Assembly: GCA_028023455.1 (NCBI GenBank)
Contig: JAQFVV010000017.1
Coordinates: forward strand, 7,158,098-7,222,097
Source of the DNA: Epiperipatus broadwayi
Taxonomy: Eukaryota; Onychophora; Udeonychophora; Euonychophora; Peripatidae
DNA: 64,000 nucleotides
Reading direction: 5' to 3'
In this document: in pieces, positions 44,925 through 55,980 of the stretch
Position numbering within the stretch: position 1 is the stretch's first letter
Layout of the letters: each line of letters opens with the position of its first letter
Translations under genes and position numbers: made by a program
Notes under the pieces: model-generated
Told to the model about the DNA's origin: nothing
What the model saw: only the letters and a program-made list of their open reading frames with translations
Database searches by the model: none

Positions 44925-45720
44925 TATTTATAAAAGTAGATTATTAAAAAAATAATGGTTAATTGGATTATATAGAGAGAACAACAAACAGATTAACAAG
45001 GAAGATTTCATAATTTACAAAATTAATAGACAGACAATGTATTTTCTTGTATTTATATAAAAAATGTGATAAATATGAAGAGAATGTATACAGGTATAGA
45101 ATTATGGAAGATAGGAAAAGAAGATTGATTAATTAGAGAAACAGCTAAAATTACAAAAATGAAGCGAATAGAAAATAATAATTTGGGGTTATTTGTAAAT
45201 AAAAATTATGTAAAATATGATAATATGTATGATATAAGTTAAGATTTCTTAGTGTTGTTTGATGCAAAAGTAGGAGGTTTAGATACTAAGGGGGGGGGAG
45301 CTAAAAAACGAAATAAGAATTTATGTGGAAACAGGAGAAAGAGCATTGAACACTTATGCTTGAAGTGCATGACATTCAAAGAAAATCAGGGTAAGTTTCA
45401 TGAGGAGTGGGAGGAAATTAAAAGTAAAGAAAATAAAAGAAGTAGACATTATATGATATTTTCTATACAACAAAATTGAGGATAAGAAGGCAATATAATA
45501 GAACTAATAAAACAATTTCTTTTAAAATGAAATAGAAAAAAAGAAATGAACCAGCATGAAAAAATAATTGGGTAATAGGAAATAGATGAGTTTATTGTGA
45601 TATGTCAAAGTTTTGGATGGAAAGAATATTTAACTTGGTCATAAGGGTTTCTGGGCATGTAGCCTACATAAAACTTCAGACATCAATCATATCATATCTT
45701 GTTTAATGCAATAAGCTGAA
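44925..45720 (+). pseudogene. LINE-2 remnant, part 2 with 3' end
   Basis: At 45252-45479 the frame includes KNLCGNRRKSIEHLCLKCMT, a C-x(10-12)-H-x3-C arrangement like the distal zinc-knuckle of several LINE ORF2 proteins. The 3' end (GGGTTTCTGGGCATGTAGCC) matches the ends at 48150-48235 and 52430-52515. Confidence 0.5.
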
Positions 45721-45999
45721 AAAATAGTAGAATGTTGTGCAGTATATATAAAAAATATATTTAAATAATTTTTTTTTAAAAAAGTAAATTAAATCTTATA
45801 TTAAGAATGTACTCATGCTGCATAATAGAGTTGATGAAAAATATTATTTAATGCAGTAAAAATAAAAATTTTAATAAATTAACAGTCATAAATAAACCAT
45901 AACACCATGACAGCATTTTATACTGGATACCATCTATTTATTACTGGTCTGATGACTCCATAAATTTTCTAATAACAATCATCATTTTTAACTATTAAA
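45721..45999. other. Unassigned AT-rich interval
   Basis: Nothing recognised. Confidence 0.5.
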
Positions 46000-46100
46000 A
46001 CATCACTTAATCACCATTTCTTTTCTTTGCATAAGCTATTAAAATATTGACATCTCTTGATTATTATATCTTGCACTAGATGGCATTATTGGATGGAGAG
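46000..46100 (+). repeat. HH-A end fragments
   Basis: AAACATCACTTAATCACCAT and TTGCACTAGATGGCATTATT-GGATGGAGAG are the family termini with the middle deleted. Confidence 0.55.
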
Positions 46101-46360
46101 TATAGCTACCATTTTAACTATTACTAATCCACTGCAAGATAAAGGTTTTTTCAAGTTCAATCCAATTTCTCTGATTTCTAATATTTCTTCTCCACACCAC
46201 ACAATCAAATTTCCTTATTTCAAGCATCCACCTCACATGTGATAGTACTTTTTTAGGTTATTCATATTTTCTTCTAGCAATATGCTCATCTCAGCCCTAC
46301 TTTAATTTCTTACTTCTTTTAATGATGTCAGTTATTCCTGTGTGTTCTTTCATTCATTCA
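46101..46360 (-). pseudogene. LINE-1 3'-end fragment
   Basis: ACTAATCCACTGCA, TTTTTTCAAGTTCAATCCAA and CATCCACCTCACATGTGA match, in complement, the 3' coding end of the copy at 51577-52287 (CTGCAGTGGATTGAT, ACTTGGAGAGACC). Decayed. Confidence 0.6.
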
Positions 46361-46589
46361 TTTCATTGCCATCACACGCACACAAGAAAATAGTATCAAA
46401 GTTTTTATTCTCAAAAAATCTACATTTCATACACCATCATCTACAATTCAGAAATTACTGAAGAGCCTTTTTAAAACTAAAAACGTTAGTATTGTATTCT
46501 TGTGTTTCATATTTGTTTTTGTTTTTTTTTGGAAAATTTGCAATAATGAAATAATGTAATTAATGTATTAATTTAGTATACTGAATGTT

Positions 46590-46790
46590 TACTATAGTAA
46601 ATATAAGGATTTGAACTTGGACTAATGTAGCCTGAAAATCCTAAGTTCAAATCCCTCTATTTAATATGGATTTGAACTTAGCATTTTCGGTCTATATTCA
46701 TCCACCACTCTATCTCATACAACTGATACACATAATCATACAATATAAAAAAGATAAATGATCCCATGATCCCCTGGGATGATGTGTTTT
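46590..46790 (-). repeat. HH-B fragment, rearranged
   Basis: Contains the B-box region twice in opposite orientations (GGATTTGAACTTGG and GTTCAAATCCCTC) plus CCACTCTATCTCATACAACT and AAAAAGATAAATGATC, the start of the ribozyme arm; truncated before the core. Confidence 0.55.
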
Positions 46791-47351
46791 GGTTATTTAA
46801 GCAGTATTTAATCTGATTAATGTGTACTTTATGAGTAGATAAAAAACAAATAACAAATCTAGTTTTATATTATGCAAAGAAAACAACTAAGATAGTCAAT
46901 AAAAAGATAAAAAAAGTTAAAGAATGAATACAATAAATAAAAATAGGCTTTGAATTTTAAAATCTTACAGAAATATTTCTGGTTGACGAGAAGGAGGTTT
47001 ACATTTACAAAAATTGAGTCCATGGTTGCCTTTACTTATACAGGATAACTTTAATGTTTTTTTTATTTGAGCAAACTTTTTGGGATGTATTTACAATCAC
47101 AGCATCAAATAAATTTTTGCAATTATTATCAAATAGGTTTGTGAAGTTCGAATGTCCGAGTTGCATTTAAATTTTATATATATATAAACTGTAGATAATG
47201 AAAACAATAGATATTGGGGAGATACAAAAACTGTCATACTGTATTTGGAACTAATCTTATTAATTATCATTTATATTTACATAATCTCAACTAATCATTA
47301 TGGTCTATATAAATAAAAACTACTTTTACATTCTGATAATTAATACCATCT
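46791..47351. other. Unassigned interval
   Basis: No gene recognised. Confidence 0.5.
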
Positions 47352-47670
47352 TAACTTGATTACCATTCAGTAATCAAACATCAGCCATTTTGATGACATC
47401 ATAGTAACTTGTTTACCATTCAGTAATCAAACATCAGCCATTTTTGATGACATCATAATAACTTGATTACCATTCAGTAATCAAACATCAGCCATTTTGA
47501 TGACATCATAGTAACTTGATTACCATTCAGTAATCAAACATCAGCCATTTTGATGACATCATAGTAACTTGTTTACCATTCAGTAATCAATCATCAGCCA
47601 TTTTGTTGACATCATAGTAACTTGATTATCATTAAGTAATCAATCATCAGCCATTTTGTTGAGATCATAG
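47352..47670. repeat. 53-bp minisatellite, six units
   Basis: Units start TAACTTG at 47352, 47405, 47459, 47512, 47565 and 47618 and are over 90 percent alike. Each contains the palindrome GATTAC-CATTCA-GTAATC and the block CAGCCATTTTGATGACATC. No pol III box or ribozyme core seen. Confidence 0.9.
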
Positions 47671-47824
47671 TAGTTAAAACTGTAGCATAGATTGAATGAC
47701 ATACATTATCTTCTACAATTGATACTCATATTACTAAGTTAATTATTAGTTGTACATCAGCTAACATAAACTAATATATATTTCTGTGTAATAAAATCTT
47801 ATATCACAAATATTTTAGTATTAA

Positions 47825-48285
47825 AACAGTAGCAAACTCTCCATACAGTAGTGCCACCTGATGCAAGGCATAGTAATCAATGGATGCTAGAAGGTTTGTG
47901 CATAAAATTCCTACCTAGTGCCTACCCATCCAATATTCACAGACTAGTTTCTAACTTTTGGATTTTATCAGTGAGGAGCCTTTGATTTGAGAGCATTGGG
48001 CCTAAATCTTTGGAACTAATGCAGTCATCTGGAAGCCTGGGGATAACAGAAGATTTTAGATGAGAGAACATTAGATGGAGATTTTATAAGCCTTCATTGA
48101 TTACTATGGCTTGCACTAGGTGACACTAGTGTATGGAGAATTTGATATGGCTAAGAGGTTTCTCTGGGCATAGTGGCTGAGATATTCCTGACTCTGAAAA
48201 AGGGGGAGCCACAATGCATCATATCACATATTGTTATAATAGTTTGTGTAAGCATAGGAAATGGTGATCATGTGATATTTTAGTA
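47825..48285. repeat. HH-A copy with LINE-2 3' end inserted
   Basis: HH-A arms (AAACTCTCCATACAGTAGTG and TGACACTAGTGTATGGAG) and terminal GATCATGTGATATTTTAGT surround a LINE-2 3' end at 48150-48235 (TTTCTCTGGGCATAGTGGCT, AAAAAGGGGGAGCCAC). The minus-strand ribozyme has CTGATAA and GAAACTAGTC; inactive. Confidence 0.65.
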
Positions 48286-48724
48286 GCCTTATATTTTAAT
48301 ACTACACTATTATCATACACTTATTGTATATAAATATCACATCAATTAAAAGCCTATTTAATTTGTAGCATTTAAAAAAAATATATTTTATTAATCAAAA
48401 CCAAAGAGTAATGAATACATTAATGGATTACGTATTAGAAGAGAGAAAATAAAGGATTACATGATATTAATGTTATATTTATACAAACATAAGTCAAAAG
48501 TATTCTATATTTCCACATATTTTTATATTTAACCAATTAATATACTTATGTGATACAAATATTATTTAGATTAAATATATATGGTTAGATGAATTAGTCC
48601 TTGTATTCAAATTTTTAGGTAAGGATATCAAAATCTTTCTAACCAAAGAAATATAAGGTTGAACTAGATCTTAATATCTTTATTTTGGATTTTCATAATT
48701 TTGTTTAAAAACATTCACTCTAGT
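48286..48724. other. Unassigned AT-rich interval
   Basis: Nothing recognised. Confidence 0.5.
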
Positions 48725-48840
48725 ATTCAAGCGTTGTTAGCCGAGAGGTCAGCGCAACCGCCTTGCAAGCAAGCAGCTGGTTGCAGGTGGTTGTTGCGGG
48801 TCGCCTCCCGGCCGCTGCTATGACATATGAAAAAAAAAAA
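48725..48840 (+). repeat. tRNA-headed SINE, second copy
   Basis: GTTAGCCGAGAGGTCAGCGC is the same A-box region as in 10715-10819; the B box is damaged (GCGGGTCGCCTCCCGG) and an A run follows. A short internal duplication (GTTGCAGGTGGTTGTTGCGG) disrupts the variable region. Confidence 0.7.
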
Positions 48841-49423
48841 CATTCACTGTAGTTTGTTTGTATTGGAAAAAAAATGGCAGCTTATAAAAAGCACTCTTTC
48901 TAGATAAGTAATAAGTTCATTTAATGATGGTGGTGAATGAAATTGATTAGGATATTTTTTAGTCTTTGTAGCTCCAAGTAGTGGCATAAAAATGATCTAT
49001 TGTTCCTTTACTTCCATCAAATAGTGAACATACTGCATGGTGGAAAAAATACTGAGATTGGTTTTGATTAAAAAGTTAAAATATTTAGGCTTTTTATCTG
49101 GATTTGGATTTTTTAATAATCTTGTGATTATTACATCAAAGTATTGAATGAAATACATTTTCAGAGTTTATTGGGTATGCTATTTGTTTTTCTTTACAAA
49201 AAAGCAGAAGAGATATTGTACTTTGTTAATTACTTTAAATGATCAAATTTCAATGTTAAAATTTGTTCATAAGGTTGCCTAATATATATAAAATTAAAAA
49301 TACAGCAATCAATTTAAAACAAAACTGAAATAGACAACTCACTATAAATAAAAATATTATTTAATACATCAGTCCGATTTTCATTTCTTAATGGATTCTT
49401 TCCAAGATGTTTTTTTTACACAA
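48841..49423. other. Unassigned AT-rich interval
   Basis: Nothing recognised. Confidence 0.5.
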
Positions 49424-49955
49424 TCAGTGTTATTAGATAGAGTGGAGGGTCATGTGAAAGTCTGTGCTCATATATCCTATATTACATATATAGACACAGG
49501 TATGTAATAAGCCTGTGTTTCAGTTATTACATTGTAGAGATGTCTGCCCATCCTTGCATATGTATTTAATGGATTATTTCCTGTACATGTGGGGTTCAGA
49601 TTGACCTTAGGTCAACATGAGTGTGACAAGAATCTCAGCCTCAGGGTGGCCCTTGAGCATTCCATCATCAGATTTTCAATTGGATGGACGGTTGAAGAGT
49701 TGGAGTGTGTAGTATATTGGAGCCTGTCTATTAAAGTATGAAGATTGTCTATCTTAATATATATCTGAGCACTTATAGTACATATGTGTGGGAGATGATA
49801 ATCTGGACCAATTGATGATTGCTGGTTTAGCATGAAATACGTATATTGGTGATTATTTATCTTTTCAGCGTATATGTGCTTGAGTGTATCAATGTTATTA
49901 GATAGAGTGGAGAGTGGTGGGTCATGTGAAAGTCTGTGCTCATATATCCTATAAA
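49424..49955 (+). repeat. HH-B unit bounded by direct repeats
   Basis: A block of about 60 bp (TGTTATTAGATAGAGTGGAG, GGGTCATGTGAAAGTCTGTG, CTCATATATCCTATA) is at about 49428-49484 and 49889-49955, about 460 bp apart. Between them: GGGGTTCAGATTGACC, GGTCAACATG, the CCATCATCAGATTTTCAAT block and the ribozyme motif at 49793-49861. One and a bit units, as expected from reverse transcription of a circular or multimeric RNA. Confidence 0.75.
49793..49861 (+). ncRNA. Hammerhead motif (HH-B), C3 mutated
   Basis: Outer stem I GATAATC/GATTATT, stem II (TGCT/AGCA) around GGTTT, GAAA, TACGTA, TA cleavage site, TTGGT all present, but the core is TTGATGA (49812-49818) with T for the invariant C, which also weakens activity. 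Confidence 0.5.
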
Positions 49956-49959
49956 ACTT

Positions 49960-50024
49960 TGTATAAAAAATACAAAAAAACTCTTTCACAAAACACTTTT
50001 TTAAAAGAACTAAAGCTATACATA

Positions 50025-50058
<34 letters not shown>

Positions 50059-50180
50059 TAAAATATATCAAAAACAATAAAAATATACTATTATATATAT
50101 ATACACACTAAAAAACTATATATATATTCTACTATATGTAATTTACTACATACGTATATATTTTTATATATACATTACCC
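49960..50180. repeat. ATT and TA microsatellites
   Basis: TATTATTATTATT tract at about 50024-50052 and TATATATA runs to 50170. Confidence 0.85.
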
Positions 50181-50189
50181 TTCTTTGCT

Positions 50190-50460
50190 AGTCCATCTAT
50201 AAAATAATTACCTAGAAAACAAAAAAACAATTCTCTAGGAAACTAGGTAACTCAAGGATATGATAGTACCTATATTCATATTTATACCATGAGGATGTAA
50301 TGTCTCAAATTTAAAAATAAAAAAACTCTCCTTCTGTTTTCTTTCTCTCATGGAAAAAAAAGTATCTACCAATATAACCACTCTTAAATCAACAATTGAG
50401 TGACCAGGTAAATTGAAATGTTTCGAAACTGGTAGATAGCCAATTAGAACAGTTTAATTG
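50190..50460 (-). pseudogene. PLE GIY-YIG C-terminal fragment
   Basis: Minus translation, one open frame of about 57 codons: PVSKHFNLPGHSIVDLRVV, then RERKQKESFFIFKFETLHPH and GIN. This is the conserved C-terminal section after the GIY-YIG core in many PLEs (HFN-PGHS--DL, E-FWI-KL-TL-P-GLN). The catalytic half is absent. Confidence 0.7.
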
Positions 50461-50990
50461 ATGTATCAAACTTAGTGTCCTTGCAATTTTGACACAAACC
50501 ATTTAATGGAAGTATATTCATAACTTCTATTAGTCATTCATTAGACTAGATATTATCCACTTAATGCATAATATTTCAGTAGTGTAATTTTCACTACATT
50601 ACTCTTATACAGTGTAGGGACTTAAGAACTTATCGAAGAATGTAATTATAACCATGTGATCAAAGACGTGAAAAGAAGAACGATTTCCAAAATGCAACAG
50701 TTCCTACATTGTTTATGTCAAAATTGTGAGGGCAGTAATTTTGACACTTATCAATTAAACTGTAGTAATTTTCAATCTATATATACTGACCAATGAGAAA
50801 GATATGTAAGATATTGTGATCTGGGCCAACTAATGAGGTCTAGTTCAGCACAAAATGTACATTGTGTGAGATCGCAATCATTTCCAAATATATTTTAACA
50901 TATATTTATAATTATAACTCTCCACAAGGTGTTAAAAGCAGATAGAAAACAGTTTCTACCTTATGTGAGAGTAATTTAGTGAAAAAAAAA
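50461..50990. repeat. HH-C copies in both orientations
   Basis: A minus copy (GTAGTGTAATTTTCACTAC palindrome at about 50578-50596, CATGTGATCAAAGACGTG) is followed by a plus copy (ATCAATTAAACTGTAGTAAT at about 50749, CTGGGCCAACTAATGAG). Plus-strand core is CTAATGA; inactive. Confidence 0.6.
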
Positions 50991-51204
50991 TAGGTTGATT
51001 TAATTAATGTGCAATTTATTAGTTAATTATAAAGGGGATTATTTTTAAAAAGGTATTTAAGAGACAAATGTAATAAAACTTTAAGATTGTTTGTGAGAGG
51101 TGATTTAAGGTAAAAGTAATTTGTATTTGTTATATGTATTGGATTATTGTTATATATTTGTATTTATATTTATTATTTTATTTATGTATTGTTTAGTTAT
51201 TCCT

Positions 51205-51245
51205 TGAGAAAGACTATAAAAGAATATAGTTGAAACGTTGGAGTA
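51205..51245 (+). ncRNA. Hammerhead-like motif in PLE copy 3
   Basis: CTTGAGAAAG, a 6-bp stem ACTATA/TATAGT around AAAGAA, then TTGAAACGTTGGAGTA. The stem and GAAACGTTG follow the pattern seen in PLE terminal regions of other animals, but the core before the stem does not match CTGANGA. Best treated as a relic. Confidence 0.35.
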
Positions 51246-51479
51246 TTATTGAAATTTATAATAATTCATATATCAAGATTTGCAAAGAAGAAGGTGTATG
51301 TGACTTGTTTTATAAAGTGAAATTCATGGGCTATTTTAAACTGTGTTTTGTTTGTTATTAATTTAGTTTGGATTACTATTCACTTGAATGTTTGGAGTTT
51401 TTTTCTTTTTTTTATGAAGAATAAATATTTGTAAATATGGATATTCCACATGGAGTTTGTTATATGTTTTCGAAAATAA

Positions 51480-52310
51480 TTGAATGCAAAGGCCTGAAAG
51501 CAGAAAGGATACAAATAATGCAGTTGTGGAAGCATAAATATAAACAAAGTGATTATACAGAAAGAGGGTTGTTGATTTGCAGGAGTTAGCAGATGAAAGT
51601 AGAAAAGTAGGACTAAAGATAAATGTTAAAAAGACTAAAGTAATGTTTAATCGATTTGCTCAAAATATGAAAATAAAGATTGATTATGAAGAATTAGAAG
51701 AAGTTAACAGTTACAAATACCTTGGTCAGATTATTAATACAGATGGAAACATAATGGAGGAAATTAATCATAGAGTTAAACTTGGTTGGAGTGCTTTTGG
51801 TAGAAATAACTTGATACTAAAAGGAAATATGCCTATGTGTTTGAAAAGGATGGTTTTTAACAAATGTGTTTTACCAGTTCTTACTTATGGATCTGAGACT
51901 TGGACACTTAATAGAAGAGCAATACAGAGACTTCAGACCACTCAAAGGAGTATGGAGAGGTGTATGTTGGGAGTAACAAGAAGAGATCGAAAACGCAATG
52001 TATGGGTAAGAGAACAAACAGGTGTTACCGACATCATTGAAAAAATTAAAAGATTGAAGTGGAGGTGGGCTGGACATATTGCTAGAAGAGATGATAATAT
52101 GTGGACAATTGAAATTTTAAACTGGATTCCAAGAGATTGTAAAAGACCCAGAAAGAGACCACACGTGAGATGGATGGATGAAATAAGAAAATGTGCAGGG
52201 GTGTTGTGGAGAAGAGAAGCTAAAGATCGGAGAAGATGGATTAAACTTGGAGAGACCTTCATCCTGCAGTGGATTGATAATGGTTGATGATGATGATGAT
52301 GGGAAAAAAT
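51480..52310 (+). pseudogene. LINE-1 (RTE-like) ORF2 C-terminal part, longest copy
   Basis: One open frame of 236 residues from 51577: MQELADESRKVGLKINVKKT (RT motif D region), YLGQIINTDGNIMEEINHRV, CVLPVLTYGSETWTLNRRAI, TTQRSMERCMLGVTRRDRKR, IKRLKWRWAGHIARRDDN, then W---R-DRRRW--L and FILQWID before TGA and a TGATGATGATGATGATG tract. This is the RT-distal end of an RTE-like ORF2; EN and catalytic RT are missing by 5' truncation, typical of LINE insertions. The open frame suggests recent arrival. It splits PLE copy 3. Confidence 0.85.
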
Positions 52311-52515
52311 AAGGAGATTTAGATATAAAAGCCACGGAGTTGGTAGAGATTATGTTATGAAAATGGGATAGAGCAGAGTAGATAAGAATATGGGAAAACT
52401 TAGGGTGGGGAATAAAATGGGAAGGTAAAGTGGTTAACAGATTTCTCTGGGCGTAATGGCTGAGAAATTCCTGACCCCGAAAAAGGAGAAATCACAGCGC
52501 ATCACATCGCAAGAA
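52311..52515 (+). pseudogene. LINE-2 3' end
   Basis: LLKWDRAE-like frame near 52355, then TTTCTCTGGGCGTAATGGCT and CCGAAAAAGGAGAAATCAC, the same 3' end as at 48150-48235. Short 5'-truncated insertion next to LINE-1. Confidence 0.6.
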
Positions 52516-52539
52516 AAGTACGAACTATTATGGACATAG

Positions 52540-53160
52540 TATAGATATATTAATAATTTAAAAAGACATTTTGTGGACAATTTACAATAAAAAAATGTGT
52601 TGATGTGATTAATAAATGGATAAAATGCAAATTGAAAATTATTAAAATAACTTTGGATATTAAATATTTGAAAATATATTTGATTAATAATAGAATTCCT
52701 AAGTTTATTTGTTTCAAGAAATTTGAAATGTTTTTTGATGTTAAGTACGTTTTTAAATGGGGAAAAAATTATTAAAAAAATTTATAAATTGGATGTGTAA
52801 AAGAAAATTTAAGTTATTGAACAAACTGAGGGGGATATACAATAGTTCGATAAGATTAATAACAATTGATGAAGAATACGAGTTAAAATGTATTTTTAAA
52901 AAAACATTGTTTTTTTTTTTTTTAAAAAAAAAGAAGGTTTAAAAGACATAATAACAAAAATTAATGATTTGTTAGTTAATAATAATAAAAATAATAATAA
53001 GGTATTAGTTAATAATTATGAAAATAAAAAAGAATGGAAAGAAAATTTTGTTGTTAATTTAACTGATAGGAGATTTAGTAATGAAGAGATGGATGTATTA
53101 AAACGGGGTTTAAATTATGTGCCAATATTAAAAAAAAACAAATTATAGAAGGCAAAAATG
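52540..53160 (+). pseudogene. PLE copy 3, N-terminal coding part
   Basis: Frame near 53090-53145 reads EEMDVLKRGLNYVPILKKNK, the PLE N-terminal LL-KGLNFVP motif. Upstream A-rich frames have no diagnostic motif. Confidence 0.6.
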
Positions 53161-53164
53161 CAAT

Positions 53165-53520
53165 TAATTAAGAAGTATGGAGAGATGCATGTTAGGACTA
53201 ACAAGAAGAGATCGAAAATGCAATATATGGATAAGAGAGCAAACAGGTGTTACTGACCTCAATGAAAAAAATTAAAAGACTGAAGTGGGGTTGGACTGGA
53301 CATATTTCTAGAAGAGATGATAATAGATGGACAATTGAAATCTTAAACCGGATTCCAAGAGATTGTAAATGACCCAGAAAGAGGCCACATGTGAGATGGA
53401 TGAATGAAATAAGAAATTGTGCAGGGGTGATGTGAAGAAGAGAATCTAAAGATCGGAGAAGATGGATTGAACTTGGAGAGACCTTCATCCTGCAGTCGAT
53501 TGATAATGTCGATGCTGAAT
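53165..53520 (+). pseudogene. LINE-1 3' fragment inside PLE
   Basis: Starts at the MERCMLG block (AGTATGGAGAGATGCATGTT) and runs to CCTGCAGTCGATTGATAATG, about 90 percent like 51940-52285. Several frameshifts. 5' truncated. Confidence 0.75.
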
Positions 53521-54115
53521 GATTTAAACGATAATATCAGAGTAGATTTGGGACTAAAAGTTTGGAATATGATTTGGAAAAATAAAAAAGAAATAAATAT
53601 TTATGCGATTATAAAGAATGGAATATTATAAGGTATATAAAGAATAAATGTAGGGATATTATTTTTAAAAGGAGATAAAACATCAAGGGTAGTTATTTTA
53701 AATAGGAAAGAATATAATAAAAAAATTAGAAATTTATTGAGGGGAAAGTGTTTTGAACGAATAAATCAACATGAGTGTATATTAATGAATAAAAAGTTAA
53801 TGAAATTTTAACAATGGTAGATGAAAAACGTTATATTGATAAATCAGATGGGTTTAGATTTAAAAAAAATGGTTATAAATTCTGCAAAAATTTATCGTTT
53901 GCTAAAATTCACAAAGCAGATGTTTTAATGAGGCCAATTATTCGTAGTTATAATATTTATTATGAAAATATTTGGAAATGGATTTATAGAAAGGTTTTTG
54001 AAAGATATATAACTTTATAGAATTAAAATAGTGTTAATAATTCTAGACAGTTTGTTAATAAATTGAATTTTTGTAAAATAAAGATTTTAAGAATGTGTAT
54101 TTCGTAAAATTAGAT
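53521..54115 (+). pseudogene. PLE copy 3, RT fingers
   Basis: Frames give GDKTSRVVILNRKEYNKKIR (the DKG-GVVV-DR-DY block) and, at 53814-54020, LSFAKIHKADVLMRPIIRSY (the YGLPKIHK-D-PLRPI motif). Ends in VYFVKLD, interrupted by the HH-A insertion inside palm motif A. Confidence 0.75.
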
Positions 54116-55656
54116 ATTAAACCACTAAACCTCACAACAGGTAAAACTCTCCATACAGTAGTGCCACTCAGTGCCAACCAGAGTAAACAATGGATGTCAG
54201 AAGGCTTGTGCATAAAATCCCCATCTAGTGCCTACTTATTCAATATTCACAGACTAGTTTCTGGCTTGTGGCCTTAGTCAGTGAGGAGCTTTGGATCCGA
54301 GAGCACTATACCTAGATCTTAGGATCTAATGCAACCCTCCAGCAGCCACCTTTTATCTCTACTTAACTATGAGAATAAAATTGAAAACACAATAATATTT
54401 TCAATCTAAGCCCAATAGCTTATATAGTCATATGGGTCTGAACCCAGTTCAGTACCCATACATTTTGATATCTTTGGCTCTTTAACAACCATAGCCACCA
54501 TTATCATATCAAGCAGGATTGGTGTTAATCCACTAAACATCACATGATTACTATTTCTTATGCTAGCACAACTGTTATTAAAACAGGCAAAACTCTCCAT
54601 ACAGTAGTGCCACTCAGTGCAAACCAGAGTAATCAATGGATGCCAGAAGACTTGTGCATAAAATCCCCATCAAGTGCCTACTCATCCAATATCCCCAGAA
54701 TAGTTTTTGGCTTGTGGACTTCATCAGTGAGAAGCTTTGGAACTAAAAGCACTGCACCTTCTGGCATCCATTGATTACTCTGGTTGGCACTGAGTGGCAT
54801 TATTGTATGGAGTTTTGCCTATTTTAATAACAGTTGTGCTAGCATAAGAAATAGTGATCATGTGATGTTTAGTGGTTTAACACCGATCCTTTCTAATAGG
54901 ATAATGATGTATGGTTGTTAAAGAGCCAAAGACACCAAAATATATGGGTACTGAACTGGGTTCAGACCCATATGACTATATAAGCTATTGAGCTTAGATT
55001 GAAAAAACTATTGTGTTTTCGATTTTATTCTCATAGTTTTATAGTTAAATAGAGATAAAATGTGGCTGATGGAGGATTGCATTAGATCCTAAGATTTTGA
55101 AAAAACTACTGTGTTTTCGATTTTATTCTCATAGTTTTATAGTTAAGTAGAGATAAAATGTGGCTGATGGAGGATTGCATTAGATCCTAAGATTTAGGTG
55201 CAGTGCTCTCAGATCCAAACATCCTCACTGAATAAAGGCCACAAGCCAGAAACTAATCTGCGGATATTGGATGAGTAGGCACTAGATGGGGATTTTATGC
55301 ACAAACCTTCTGGCATCCATTGATTACTCTGGTTGGCACTGAGTGGCACTACTCTATGGAGAGTTTTGCCTGTTTTAATAACAGTTGTGCTAGCATAAGA
55401 AATAGTGATCATATGATGTTTAGTGGTTTAACACTAAACATCACATGATCACCATTTCCTATGCTTGCTCATAACTATTATTAAAACAGGCAAATCCAAG
55501 GCTCTTCACTGATGAAAGCCACAAGATAAAAACTAGTCTGGGGATATTGGATGAGTAGGCATTAGATAGGGGATTTTATGCACAAGCCTTCTGGCATCCA
55601 TTGATTACTCTGGCTTACACTCAGTGGCACTACTGTATGGAGAATTTTGCCTGTTT
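54116..55656. repeat. HH-A cluster inserted in PLE, 11-bp TSD
   Basis: TAAAATTAGAT flanks at 54105-54115 and 55657-55667. Inside are at least four HH-A arms or units: minus ribozyme regions near 54245-54300 (CTGACTA core) and 54670-54735 (AAAA for GAAA), and plus ones at 55213-55272 (core CTGAATA) and 55494-55552 (CTGATGA intact, AAAA for GAAA). A 90-bp block is tandemly duplicated at about 55000-55195. Terminal words GTGATCATGTGATGTTTAGT recur at 54855 and 55408. Nested or multimeric insertion; all ribozymes here are damaged. Confidence 0.8.
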
Positions 55657-55975
55657 TAAAATTAGATTTTGTTAGTATGTATACTAATATTGATCTGGAA
55701 GTTGCTATTAATTAGGTTATGGAATTATATATAAAAGATAAGGAAATTAAATTAAAAATAGAAAGTTTTCAATTATATAAAATTTTGATGATTTGTTGTA
55801 AGGATGTTATTTTCAAATATGAAAATGGTTTTCGTAAGCAAAAGAGGGTTTAAGTATGGGGCATAGTTTAAGTGGATTTTTGGCAATGGTGTATATGTAT
55901 AATTTTGAAAAAGAATATTTTGTTTGTAATAATAATAGGCCAATTTTTTATTTTTGATGAAAATTACCAACTATA
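55657..55975 (+). pseudogene. PLE copy 3, RT palm
   Basis: In frame from the TSD: KLDFVSMYTNIDLEVAIN (palm motif A, Asp present), IESFQLYKILMICCKDVIFK, ENGFRKQKR then, after a frameshift, MGHSLSGFLAMVYMYNFEKE (motif B-like G-LSGFLA). YxDD and endonuclease are not seen before the next HH-A insertion. Confidence 0.75.
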
Positions 55976-55980
55976 ATGAA

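Larger units (their letters stand above)
50991..55975 (+). mobile_element. PLE copy 3, split by at least four insertions
   Basis: PLE pieces lie in the same order and strand at about 50991-51479 (terminal region with a hammerhead-like motif), 52540-53160, 53521-54115 and 55657-55975, separated by LINE-1, LINE-2, LINE-1 and HH-A insertions. The final junction is exact: TAAAATTAGAT at 54105-54115 is repeated at 55657-55667 and the PLE frame resumes. Confidence 0.7.

Noticed and set aside
47352-47670. CRISPR array
   Set aside because: Units are contiguous 53-bp tandem copies without unique spacers, in a eukaryotic genome.
49612-49989. 125-residue minus-strand open frame
   Set aside because: Lies wholly antisense to an HH-B unit and the ribozyme motif; no domain.
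51871-52335. Several minus-strand frames of 68-106 residues
   Set aside because: Antisense shadows of the plus-strand LINE-1 ORF2, which has clear RT-distal motifs.
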